From: Umbelopsis ramanniana AG
Lineage: Eukaryota > Mucoromycota > Umbelopsidomycetes > Umbelopsidales > Umbelopsidaceae
Assembly: GCF_025399195.1 (NCBI RefSeq)
Contig: NW_026252143.1
Coordinates: forward strand, 6,658 to 70,657
DNA length: 64,000 bases
Direction: 5' to 3'
Shown here piece by piece: positions 1-8,972 of the stretch. Under the pieces are notes generated by a model. That model was not told the origin of the DNA. It ran no database searches and worked only from the letters and a program-made list of their open reading frames with translations. Position numbers and translations under genes: made by a program. Positions within the stretch are counted from its first letter, which is position 1, and every line of letters starts with the position of its first letter.

Positions 1-1835
1 GGTTCTTCAACAGCAGGTTCCTCAACAGCAGGTTCTTCAACAGCAGCCTCCTCAACAGCGGGTTCCTCAACAGCGGGTTCCTCAACAGCGGGTTCTTCAA
101 CAGCAGCCTCCTCAACGGCAGGCTCTACAACAGCGGGTTCTTCAACAGCAGCCTCCTCAACGGCAGGCTCTACAACAGCGGGTTCTTCAACAGTGGGCTC
201 CTCAACAGTGGGTTCTTCAACAGCAGCCTCCTCAACGACGGGCTCTACAACAGCAGGTTCTTCAACTGCGGACTCCTCAACAGCATCGACAACAGGTGCA
301 GCTGATTCGAAAACAGGCTCTTGAGCAACAGGCTCTTCAACAGCGGGTTCCTCGACGGGGGCAGCAGTTTCGACAATGGGTTCTTCGACTGCTGGTTCTT
401 CAACAGCGGGCTCCTCAACGGGGGCAGCAGTTTCGACAATGGGTTCTTCGACAGCAGGCTCCTCAACAGCGGGTTCCTCGATGGGGGCAGCAGTTTCGAC
501 AATGGGTTCAGCAACGGCAGGTTCCTCAACAGCGTCGACAACAGGTGCAACAGCTTCGAAGACAGGCTCTTCAATGGGAGCAGTAGTTTCTTCAACGGCA
601 GGTTCCTCAACGGCAGGTTCCTCAACAGGTGCAACAGCTTCGAAGACAGGCTCTTCAATGGGAGCAGCAGTTTCTTCAACGGCAGGCTCCTCAACAGCGG
701 GCTCCTCAACAGCAGGTTCCTCGACAACAGGCTCGGAGGCTACAGCGATAGGCTCTTCAACGGGAGCAACAGTTTCGGCGACGGGTTCCTCAGCTTCAGG
801 CTCCTGAAGAGCCTCAACAATGGGCTGTTCAGGGGTTTCAACAGCAGGTTCGGTGGGGTCAGCAATAGGAGCAGCGACTTCTTCAGCAATAGGCTCCTCT
901 GCCTCAGTCTCTTCAGTGGTGGCAACGGTGGCAGGCTCGACCTCAAGAGCAGTAGTAGTATCAATGACACGCTGCTCAGTGTTCTCTTCAGTAGGCTGCT
1001 CGGCCGACTCTACAATGGGTGCTTCAGCCTCAACAATAGGCTGCTCAACCAAGTTCTGTTCAGTGGGTTCAACAGCGGGTGAAACAACAGCTTCGGTGGT
1101 TTCAACAACAGGTTCCTCAGCAAGATTTTCTTGAGTAGGTTCCGCAGCAGGCTCAACTACAGGCTCCGTGGTGTCCAAAACAGGTTCTTCCACCTTGTCC
1201 TCTTCAGCGACCTGTACAGCAGGTTGAACATCAAGAACACTGTTGTCGATAAGACGCTCGTTGGTGTTATCTTCAGTAGGTTCGTCAGCAACAGGTTCGC
1301 TGGACTCTACGATAGGCTCAGGAGCAGTATCCACCTCCTCATCATCTGCAGCGTTGGGTGCTTGCTCTACGGTTTCCTCTGATGCGGATGGAATTGGCTC
1401 AGGAACAGTGTCGACCTCAGCCGGGCTATCCTGCTCTAATGTAGGCACTTCTTGGTCCTTCTCCTCTGATTCGACGACAGGTTCGACTGCGGCGGGCTGA
1501 TCTTCAACAGAGTCATCCGGGCGGACCACAGTTTCCAACAACGGCTCTTCAGAGGTGCCGTTTGTTAAATCAGCTGGTTTGTCGGTGGTTGTATCGAACT
1601 GGACCGGTTCCTCAGGAGAAGTGTGCGTCATTTCTGACGGAGTTTCATTGGCTGTTTGGTCAGCGTCTGAAGACTTGGCAGCAGCAACATCATCTTGGCT
1701 AGTCAGCTCAAGGTCTGGAACAGCTGCTTGGATATCTTCCAGAGATGGTTCTTGGTTCACTTGCAATGAAGCATGGTCTATCTTGGCAATGGGTTGGCCA
1801 TCTGCAATGACAGGGTGCTGTTCAACTGCAGACAT
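1..1835 (-). CDS. Acidic E/P/A/V-rich repeat protein, N-terminal part (runs off the left edge)
   Basis: A single frame is open from the ATG at 1835 to the window edge, about 611 codons, with no stop. The first ~120 residues are non-repetitive (start MSAVEQHPVIADG) and acidic. After that the protein becomes a degenerate run of short units such as EEPAVEEP, ETAAPIEEP and EQPIVEAE, dominated by Glu, Pro, Val and Ala. Towards the left edge it is almost pure VEEPA pentads, a 15-nt period in DNA. There is no signal peptide, no membrane segment and almost no Cys or aromatic residue, so it is probably intrinsically disordered. I do not recognise a family. Other frames through the repeat are also long and open, but this frame has the proper start and a plausible composition. 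The C-terminus is outside the window. Confidence 0.75.
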   Translation of the reverse strand, partial: MSAVEQHPVIADGQPIAKIDHASLQVNQEPSLEDIQAAVPDLELTSQDDVAAAKSSDADQTANETPSEMTHTSPEEPVQFDTTTDKPADLTNGTSEEPLLETVVRPDDSVEDQPAAVEPVVESEEKDQEVPTLEQDSPAEVDTVPEPIPSASEETVEQAPNAADDEEVDTAPEPIVESSEPVADEPTEDNTNERLIDNSVLDVQPAVQVAEEDKVEEPVLDTTEPVVEPAAEPTQENLAEEPVVETTEAVVSPAVEPTEQNLVEQPIVEAEAPIVESAEQPTEENTEQRVIDTTTALEVEPATVATTEETEAEEPIAEEVAAPIADPTEPAVETPEQPIVEALQEPEAEEPVAETVAPVEEPIAVASEPVVEEPAVEEPAVEEPAVEETAAPIEEPVFEAVAPVEEPAVEEPAVEETTAPIEEPVFEAVAPVVDAVEEPAVAEPIVETAAPIEEPAVEEPAVEEPIVETAAPVEEPAVEEPAVEEPIVETAAPVEEPAVEEPVAQEPVFESAAPVVDAVEESAVEEPAVVEPVVEEAAVEEPTVEEPTVEEPAVVEPAVEEAAVEEPAVVEPAVEEAAVEEPAVEEPAVEEPAVEEAAVEEPAVEEPAVEE

Positions 1836-2173
1836 TGGATAATAAAAAGAGATCTGGGATTGTTCTTTTGTAAAAGAAGAGAAAAGAAAAGGGAAGGAGG
1901 GGGAAATTTTTCGAGGAGCCTTTGTTGTTGACAACGAAAAAAAAAAAAAAGAAAAGCCAGCCCTCCTGTGTTACTTGGCGTGAACGATAAGTCACTCCAT
2001 TTCACCACAGCCAAGTCAGTTCACACACTGACTGACTATAATTAAACCCATCGTTTCCTTCCTTCCATTCACCTTATCGCCCACTCTATCCATTGCAATG
2101 AAACATGTTGAATTTATCTGTTTACGTTGAACATTATCGTGTGACCTGTCCAAAAATGGACCGCCTCTTTTCA
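1836..2173. other. Intergenic region upstream of the repeat protein
   Basis: This holds the upstream region of the repeat-protein gene and the 3' flank of the metal-transporter gene, both on the minus strand. It contains an A tract near 1939-1952 and purine-rich sequence just before the start codon at 1835. I see no gene in it. Confidence 0.5.
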
Positions 2174-3912
2174 TTACAAAGTTGGGTGATGTTGTTTTTC
2201 AGCATGAACATGTATCATGATTTCCTTGACTTCAGGACAAGTGTGTTGAATGGATTGCCTGACTTCTTCTTCTAACGCATGCGCTTGAACCACCGTCAGC
2301 TTTGGATTTACATGGAGGGTCATATCCATAAGGTAAAAAGGACCCGTCTTGCGTCCTCGTAATGATTGATAGTCTACAATATCTGGCTTGTTTGTCTATG
2401 ACATATTGAGTTAAGAATTTTTTTTAAACCCCAGCCGCCACCATTTTGGAAGTAGCTAGAACCTCGCTCACCTTGAGTTGTAATATGGTTTTTTCTACTT
2501 GGTCTAAAATGTCTTGGTCAATACTGGCATCGCATAGCTCTTTCAAAGAGCTGGCCATGATGTCTCCTCCCGTCTTTAAAATCAAAGCGGACACTGCCAA
2601 TCCACCCAACGGGTCCAGAATGGGTATCCCGGCATAGCTACCGCCAATAGCTGCAAGTGCGACTACACTGGAAAATGCATCTGATCGATGGTGCCTGAAA
2701 AAAGAATATCGAACAAAAACATTCTTATTAGTTTAGATCTTTGGAGAATATAATCCCTACATTATAACGAAGATGTGCTCTCCACTCACCATGCATTTGC
2801 TATGAGTACATCACTCTTTTCCTCTCGGCCCACTTTGATAGCTGACATGTTTTGTTGTTAGTGACTATTGTTTTTAGAAATTTAGGAATAAGCCAAAAAA
2901 CGCTTACTAGCACGATAGAGCCATTCCTTCACTACAATGCTTATTAGAGCAAACCATGCTGCGTTAGGATTCAAGGTGTGTCCATGATGGTCGGAGATAG
3001 AAGCTACTTGTTGTGCTACAGGTGAGGCTGGGGACGTACTGGGGTCGGATGCGGTGGCGACAACAGCCGAAGCAGTTTCTTGAACTCCAGAGGATTGGAC
3101 GACACCCATCATTAAGTCGAATGAATGCCATCCTATACCGATGGCTCCACCAATCAGTAGGGTAGATACTGCTAGTGAGCCCACAGTCTCAAATTTTCCT
3201 AGAATAAAAATGCTGCTTAGTTGACTTTGAAATGCATGACTATAGTCCTATGGACCAAACTTACCATATCCATATGGGTAGAGTGCATCTGCAGGCTTTC
3301 TTGACCTCTTGTACGTGTATAACGTTACAAAATCACTTAGCATGTCTATTTCGTTTGGTAATATTTACTTAGTGACCAGGGGGTGGGATGGTAGGGCCAT
3401 TGTAGTACTTACCGCTAAGAGAGTGGCCAGCGTCAGCAAGAAGGGACGCTGAATTCAACATCCTGCCAATGGGTTTCTTCAGCTCAAAAGAAAACAATAA
3501 ACTACTCCACGTAGATTTTTTTCTTGACAAGCTTACCATCCAGCTACACCTTTCGATACCGTCAAACCAACGTTAGCGGCGAGTCCAATGACGGTGATGC
3601 GAGTTCCTCTTTTCCCTACAGTGTGCGAGGTAGTTGAGTGACCAAGTCGGAAAACCTGCCGAGCACAGGAAGCCGTAACTGACCTGATTCAGCAATAGTT
3701 TGCATTAACTGAGCATGAGCATGGCCATGGTCATGACCGTGATGGTGGGTGTAATGGGTTCGTCGTGGTAATAGTATTATTTTAGGGACTTGACTATAGG
3801 CTGGCCGAATGCAATGCGACCTCTGCAAGATTGGCCGCGCTATGAACATGTACGGCAATGGTAGGGATTGAAACACGCGAGAACAAATTGAACGGCCGCA
3901 TAGGCCTGCCAT
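2174..3912 (-). CDS. Mitochondrial cation diffusion facilitator, MMT1/MMT2-like (eight exons)
   Basis: Proton-coupled divalent metal exporter of the CDF family; the yeast Mmt proteins act in the mitochondrial inner membrane and affect iron. The first exon encodes a basic, hydroxylated presequence that looks mitochondrial, then a His-rich stretch (residues ~53-67, HHHGHDHGHAHA). The spliced protein carries both CDF metal-site signatures: DAGHSLSD followed by DF in the TM2 region, and HHRSDAFSS in the TM5 region. The segment GIPILDPLGGLAVS in TM6 and a cytosolic C-terminal domain (TGPFYLMDMTLHVNP) are also typical. At least seven short introns are visible, for example after the codons for AESG and WLYRA. 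The stop is TAA at 2174-2176. The start at 3912 is shared with a 117-bp divergent promoter facing the reductase gene at 4030. The substrate (Fe, Mn or Zn) cannot be told from sequence. Confidence 0.88.
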
Positions 3913-4029
3913 ATCGAAACTGTCTCTCTTCGATCATCAAGGTGAGGTCACACAGTCTCCACACGCTTTTTTTTTTCTTTCATTTTTACATCATTTTACG
4001 TTCTTTCCCTCCACTTTGACTAGGTCAAC

Positions 4030-4954
4030 ATGGACAAAGTCAACTTTCAAGCAGCTTTCTGGACGAAGAAGAGTCTCTATGACAATGCCCTCTTCTATTA
4101 CTCACTCTTCCCTGTCCTCATATGGCCTATTTTATGCGTAATTGACGCTCCATACGGTAAATAGCTTAACTCCGCGATATGTCAAGGCATGTTCTGCCAT
4201 CATTGAAATGTTCCATTCAAATGACCCCATCTTGGATTGCATCACTGCAGGTAAATTCGCTGGAAAATTCATCATTGATATTCAGCTGAACGGGAAGCTT
4301 GGGTGGTTCCTCATGGAAGCCACGTCTCCAGCACTGTTTGTTGCCACGATATTGCCACCCGTCTATCAGTCTTTAACCAGCCTCCAGCCTGTGTGGACCA
4401 CCACCCAGACTGTTCTATCGGCCATGTGGTTGACGCACTATATCAATCGCAGCACTATCTACCCACTACGAGCGCATTCGATGTCGCCTATGAATATCCT
4501 AACCTTTTTATCTAGCGTGTTATTCAATGGTGCCAATGCTTACACCAACGGCATGTGGGTTGCCAAGTACGGCTCATACCCAGACACTCTTCTGGAAAAG
4601 CCTCGGTTTTGGTTTGGTGTCGCTTTGTGGGGCGCTGGCTGGTGGTTGAATATCCACCATGATAATATCTTGTTTAGACTTAGATGCGAACGTCAAGTCA
4701 AAGACAATCAAAAACGCTATTCCATCCCACACGGCGGCCTGTTCGAATACGTCAGCTGTCCTAATTACTTTAGCGAAAGTCTGGAGTGGATCGGTTGGGC
4801 TATTGCCTGCTATCCTTCGCCTCCAGCCAATGTCTTTGTGCTGGCAACTATTGCCAACTTGTTCCCTCGTGCCTGGCGTTCGCACAAATGGTACAAACAA
4901 GAGTTTCCAGATTATCCACCAAAGCGAAAGGCAGTTGTTCCCTTTCTATTTTAA
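4030..4954 (+). CDS. Steroid 5-alpha-reductase family membrane enzyme
   Basis: Two exons (4030-4156 and 4251-4954) give a 276-residue polytopic protein of the 3-oxo-5-alpha-steroid 4-dehydrogenase family, which reduces enone or enoyl double bonds with NADPH in the ER membrane. The C-terminal half shows the family pattern: HHDNILFRLR, then PHGGLFEYVSCPNYF with the conserved Glu and Asn, then EWIGWA, and a tail RSHKWYKQEFPDYP ending VVPFLF. The start MDKVNFQAAFW is in frame after splicing; an internal ATG at 4142 lies in the frame of the intron and is not the start. Fungal relatives are close to animal SRD5A1/2, not to the very-long-chain enoyl reductase Tsc13, but the natural substrate is unknown. 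Divergent from the MMT-like gene and convergent with the WD40 gene. Confidence 0.88.
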
Positions 4955-5004
4955 AATACTGTTGTAGGATATACAACCTACTTTAATTACACAAATCAAA
5001 CACC

Positions 5005-5021
5005 AAAAAAAAAAAAAAAAA
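5005..5021 (+). repeat. A17 homopolymer between convergent genes
   Basis: An uninterrupted run of 17 A lies in the 112-bp gap between the reductase gene (plus) and the WD40 gene (minus). A similar run of 17 A follows the MetRS gene at 11333-11349. Such tracts may take part in 3'-end formation or nucleosome exclusion; this is inference. Confidence 0.6.
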
Positions 5022-5066
5022 GCATCCTGTTTAATGTACACACGGTCGCGGTTCTACGGACAGTAC

Positions 5067-6792
5067 TTAATCCGATTTTTGTCCGTTAGCCCACTCTTTG
5101 AGAATTTCGTCATCAATATAATCGTATCGCCAAATAAATCCATCTTCTCCTGCACAAATAACAGATCTAGAAATGAACCGGTATTAGTTTCGATCGATAG
5201 GCAGCAGCTGATTATCCGATATGTAAAAGCATGGCGTACCGGCAATCACGAGTGAAGACACAACAGCGAACAGCCTTGGTGGAACGGCGATGTTGCAATT
5301 CAGCAATTTGCTTGCCAGTATGAAGGTTGAACACATAAATAGCACCACTGTTAGATCCGACACAAAAGAACGATTCGTTCAAACTAGTATAGAGTAGAAG
5401 AAAATAGATGAGGTATTTGTCTTGCTTATGGTTTTGTGTACAAACATTCATGCCATACCTAACGTCGAATCGGGAAAAGTTTTCGCCAGTTTTGACACGA
5501 AACGATCTGATGCTCTGTAATTTTTCATACGCGTCAGCTGTAATTTCTGCTGCAAAATCAAACAAACGCCCACCAACCTTTTCGGATACAGGATCCCAGT
5601 ATTCCATTCTTCCGTTAATGGATTTCGATAGCAAGTTTCCATTGACGTATCTTATACAATCTGCAAGGACACCAGTTTAGTATAGTTATTTTCATGGGTA
5701 CGTTCTCTTCTCTACATACCAATTTGGCTGTCATTGTGCATTTTCTTGAGCAAACGGGATTGCTTCTTGTCGATTTGAGCTGTTTCGCCACTGTCCATAC
5801 CGTCATCCTCCAAATTGACGACATCCCATTCTCTAAATTCACCTCGAGCTCCAGCAGTGATGAATGTAGCGCCAGAAGGGTGGAAAACCTGATACATAGT
5901 AAGTAAAGATGTTTGCTGCCGTCGGAATTGTTATAGACATCTTGTCTTACCGAAACCGTGGCATCCACATCGTATATGGCCAAACATTTTTCTTCTTCTA
6001 CATCCCAAAGTCTGACAGTGCCATCTTTCGACGTCGATAGAATGTGTCTGTCGTTTTGTGGATGAGATTGTAAATCCGTTATCGTTTCTAAATGATTTCA
6101 AAATTAGCCACCAATAAGGAATGCAAAGCTTTCTCATGGGTTGTCAAAACCTACTGGAGTGACCGGAAAGAATAGCACGTTCTTCGGAATTAGCCAGACT
6201 GAGAATATGAATCTTCGAATCGGCTCCAGCTGTAGCGATGAGCGCATCCTCAGGCCGATGAAGCCAGCACGCGGAATGAAGTTGCTTATTGGGAGGTGAT
6301 CCTTCTTCGCTTTCCACAGCAAGGTTAAAATGAGACATGATATCCAAGTGATCGCCACAGTGCTCATTATCATACACATTAATCTAAGGGCCATTGTTAA
6401 TTACCATGTGTAAGTGTGCGCTTCATAGTTTGATTACTCTCTACCTGTGGGCCGCCAACAGTCACCAAAATGTTACTGGTATCGCTTTGGTCTCTCTGAA
6501 CGGAACCTCTCTTGTCAAAGGTTTTGCTCTGGTCGATACCGTATGGAGCGCTAAAGTTCTTATTGTTGAAAAAGAAGGAGAGCTGGTTGATGTCACTTCC
6601 GTGATTTTCTTTCACGATTCGGCGAAGTCTCAGGTTTGCAAAGACGCGTTCTTGACGTTCCTCTTTGGACAGCTCTTCTGTCTCGTGTTCTATCTTAACC
6701 TGCTTTGGTGTTGACGGTTGTGAGAAATCAGAGCCATCATCCATGTTTGATGCTGATGTATCAGATGGTCGTCGCTTAAGATTGGCAGGCAT
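5067..6792 (-). CDS. WD40 repeat protein of the EED/LRWD1-like group
   Basis: Seven or so exons splice to a beta-propeller of about 440 residues. The N-terminal ~45 residues are charged and disordered (MPANLKRRPSDTSAS). The propeller then shows ILVTVGGPQINVYD, ACWLHRPEDALIATAGADSKI, SGHSKTITDLQSHPQNDRHIL, STSKDGTVRLWDVEEEK, and a final blade with CCVFTRDCR-SVICAGEDGFIWRYD. The layout resembles the Polycomb protein EED and its relative LRWD1: a GH-x-I-x-x-L blade, an insertion before the C-terminal blades, and a last strand reading xIWRxD. Clear splice junctions join GGPQ to INVYD and DATVS to VFHPSG. The stop TAA is at 5067-5069. If it is EED it would bind H3K27me3 in PRC2; if LRWD1-like it would serve heterochromatin or origin recognition. 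I cannot separate the two. Confidence 0.75.
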
Positions 6793-7549
6793 GTGTGAAT
6801 GAAAGGATCAACAAAAAATTTCTAGGTCGCCTCACGACGCGTTAAAAAATCAAGCACTGCGACTGCGTCTCAAAATTGTGACCCAACACGCGTTTGAAGT
6901 CTGAAATTTTGCCCGCCCGTGAACTATGGCGTAAACCCAAAAATGACATTTTGTCTCAATACATCTGTTCATATTGAAGTGAACTCAGGAGCTCAGTGTA
7001 AGAGCCAGTATATAATCTCGACCGAGAAAGCGCTAAGCTCAATGGTACACCAGCTATTGCGCGGCCTTGCAGTTTTAACCCTAAATGTCGTGGTCAGCTA
7101 CGGTATATAACTGAATGATTTCATTAATCCATCACGCTCAGTCAAAAGACAATATATGGCTATGCTTGATGTTCATATAGAATTATTGACCCCCAGCTGC
7201 ACAATTATCATTATTTAATTTGTAAATCACCAACACGCTTGATTATTCAGTGGCCATGACAGTGCAAGGTCGTAGACTGTACCCATAGCAAGTGCAGAGA
7301 AAGTCTCTTCATGAACGATGCTACTTTTATATAGAAATATGCTGACCAACAGTTTTTTCAGTATTGTCTTCCGTCTCGCTCGACCAACTATCCCTTCTCT
7401 TCGTGAAAGAGCTGGGTAGCAGGATCTTGAAACTTTTTAATGTCAAAAATTAAAAGTCAAATTTATGTGTGACGTTGCTTAGCTCCCAAACCTGCAAGGA
7501 AATTTAGTCAACAAGCCCTGTTGGAACATAGTCGCCATAGTTCAGCCCA
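6793..7549. other. Divergent intergenic region with an AACCCTAA box at 7077-7084
   Basis: It separates the WD40 gene (minus) from NDUFA2 (plus). It contains one telo-box-like AACCCTAA at 7077-7084, a motif known from fungal and plant promoters of translation genes. No open frame here has a supportable product. Confidence 0.4.
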
Positions 7550-8009
7550 ATGTCTGCCTGGAATTCACTAAGCAAGTCCATCAAGGAGGTCCGAGTTCAC
7601 TTTTGCCAAACCTCTCCTGCCAGCAAAGGTTTGAAGTGAGTACAGATTCTACGACTCCAGCATTCTAGCAAGAGCTAAACCACTAACCGCTGCATCTGCT
7701 TTTGCAGGCAATTCGTCGCTGAGAACTACACCGGCATTAAGCAAGCAAACCCCAACTTGCCATTCCTTATCCGTGAAGCCAACGGTGTCCAGCCCCGCAT
7801 TTTCGCTCGCTTCGGTACGCATTTTGTTCATTGGGCATGCCAGCCATTCCGCTGGCTTTTGTGTTTTCATCAAGTTTCATGTTCTAATTCGTTATTATTT
7901 CCATGCACTGGCAACTGTAGACAAGGGTGTTGAACGCAAGGTTAACCTTGAAAACGCTAGCGTTCAAGATGTCAAGAACGCCTTGGAAAACCTCGCCAAA
8001 TTAAACTAG
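7550..8009 (+). CDS. NDUFA2: NADH:ubiquinone oxidoreductase subunit B8 (NDUFA2)
   Basis: Three exons (7550-7635, 7708-7814, 7921-8009) give a 93-residue protein, the normal size of this small accessory subunit in the matrix arm of mitochondrial complex I. It has a thioredoxin-like fold. The sequence shows the family blocks EVRVHFCQTSPASKGLKQF, then ANPNLPFLIREANGVQPRIFARF, then KGVERKVNLENAS and a short helix ending in NLAKLN. Both introns have clean GT-AG ends and join the conserved blocks in frame. The protein is too short per exon to be found without splicing. It faces the WD40 gene across 757 bp. NDUFV1, another complex I subunit, lies at 38.9-40.7 kb. Confidence 0.95.
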
Positions 8010-8257
8010 TTGTAATTAGACCGCCTCTCACTGTAGACCAGACATTAAAACAAAACTCAATATCAAAAAAACTAACAGCTTTGAATGCCTTCAACCGAAG
8101 GAGAAAAGTGTGTGTATATTTACATGATGAAATGCTAATGCTTACTAGAGGTTATTATATTAGTGTATCCGAGAGGCTATGGAGATCATACTTCTTGCTC
8201 AGTTGAGAGGACATCACGGAGGGAGCAGCAGGTACGCGCGACGTATGCTGAATGAAA

Positions 8258-8831
8258 CTAGTCGTCATCGTCGACAACATCGTATAGAACATGTATGATC
8301 AGCGAACAATTATCACAATTGGCAATGTCTACGCCAGTCTCCATATCCTGCTCCTTGATGGTGTAGGACCCTGAACATCGGCATGGCAAGCTGAAGGTGC
8401 CTGTCTCTTCATCATAGTCCATCTCGTCCAAATCCACCTCGCCATGGATGACAGCTCCCTGTTTCAATTGTTGTGCTTATGTGTAACAGTGCGTGTCAGT
8501 AAACGGGAGCACTGGATGGCTGAAGTTTAATAGCTATAGGTATACCTTTCAATTGAGCGTCATAAGACTTTCGCAGCTCTGGATCTTTCAAGACTTCCCA
8601 TGCCTTTAGCAATTGGTGTATATATGCTTCGTCATTTGCCGTTGCAGCTGTTTGCTTGTCCGGGTGGTGCTATTTGCCAATGGTTAGCGATCCACGAATG
8701 CACTATGCGATGCCAATAGCACAAACCAAACATACCAGTAAAATCAGCTTTTGGAAATGCTGCTTGATAGTAGCGGGGCTCGCCGCTGGATGTACCTCCA
8801 AAATCTCATACAATGACTTTGTGGACGACAT
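8258..8831 (-). CDS. DPH4: Diphthamide biosynthesis protein 4 (DPH4/DNAJC24)
   Basis: Three exons encode a J-domain followed by a CSL (DPH-type) zinc-binding domain. The J-domain has SLYEILEV, the HPD motif in VHHPDKQ and a helix ending RKSYDAQL. The C-terminal domain has FSLPCRCSGSY and IANCDNCSLII, giving the Cys pair C-x-C and C-x2-C that bind iron or zinc. With Dph3 it supports electron transfer to the radical-SAM Dph1-Dph2 enzyme that makes diphthamide on eEF2. The start chosen is the ATG at 8831 (MSSTKSLYE), directly before the J-domain; the in-frame ATG at 8903 would add 24 residues that do not look like the family. The tail ends in VVDDDD. It is divergent from MetRS across 141 bp. Confidence 0.93.
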
Positions 8832-8900
8832 GCTTTTACATGGATTTTGTATCCACAGTGAGTCACAAAAAAAAAGGGCCAAGCAAGACACTCGATTGGT

Positions 8901-8906
8901 CACGTG
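8901..8906. promoter_or_regulatory. CACGTG palindrome (E-box) in the DPH4/MetRS divergent promoter
   Basis: A perfect CACGTG lies between two genes transcribed in opposite directions, 70 bp from the chosen DPH4 start and 67 bp from the MetRS start. This is the classic site of class B bHLH factors; one such factor is encoded at 50167-51069. Function is inferred from position only. Confidence 0.4.
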
Positions 8907-8972
8907 CTACATATTTTTCTTTGTCATATTAAGGTTGTCAGATCGAGGTACTTCTTAGCCATTCTTCTCAAC

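Noticed and set aside
245-1500. Several long open frames on both strands over the repeat region
   Set aside because: They are shadow frames of the 15-nt repeat; only the minus frame starting at 1835 has a normal start, a non-repetitive N-terminus and continuous openness.
8832-8903. Upstream in-frame ATG for DPH4 at 8903
   Set aside because: The added residues do not resemble the family and would take up half of the short divergent promoter.
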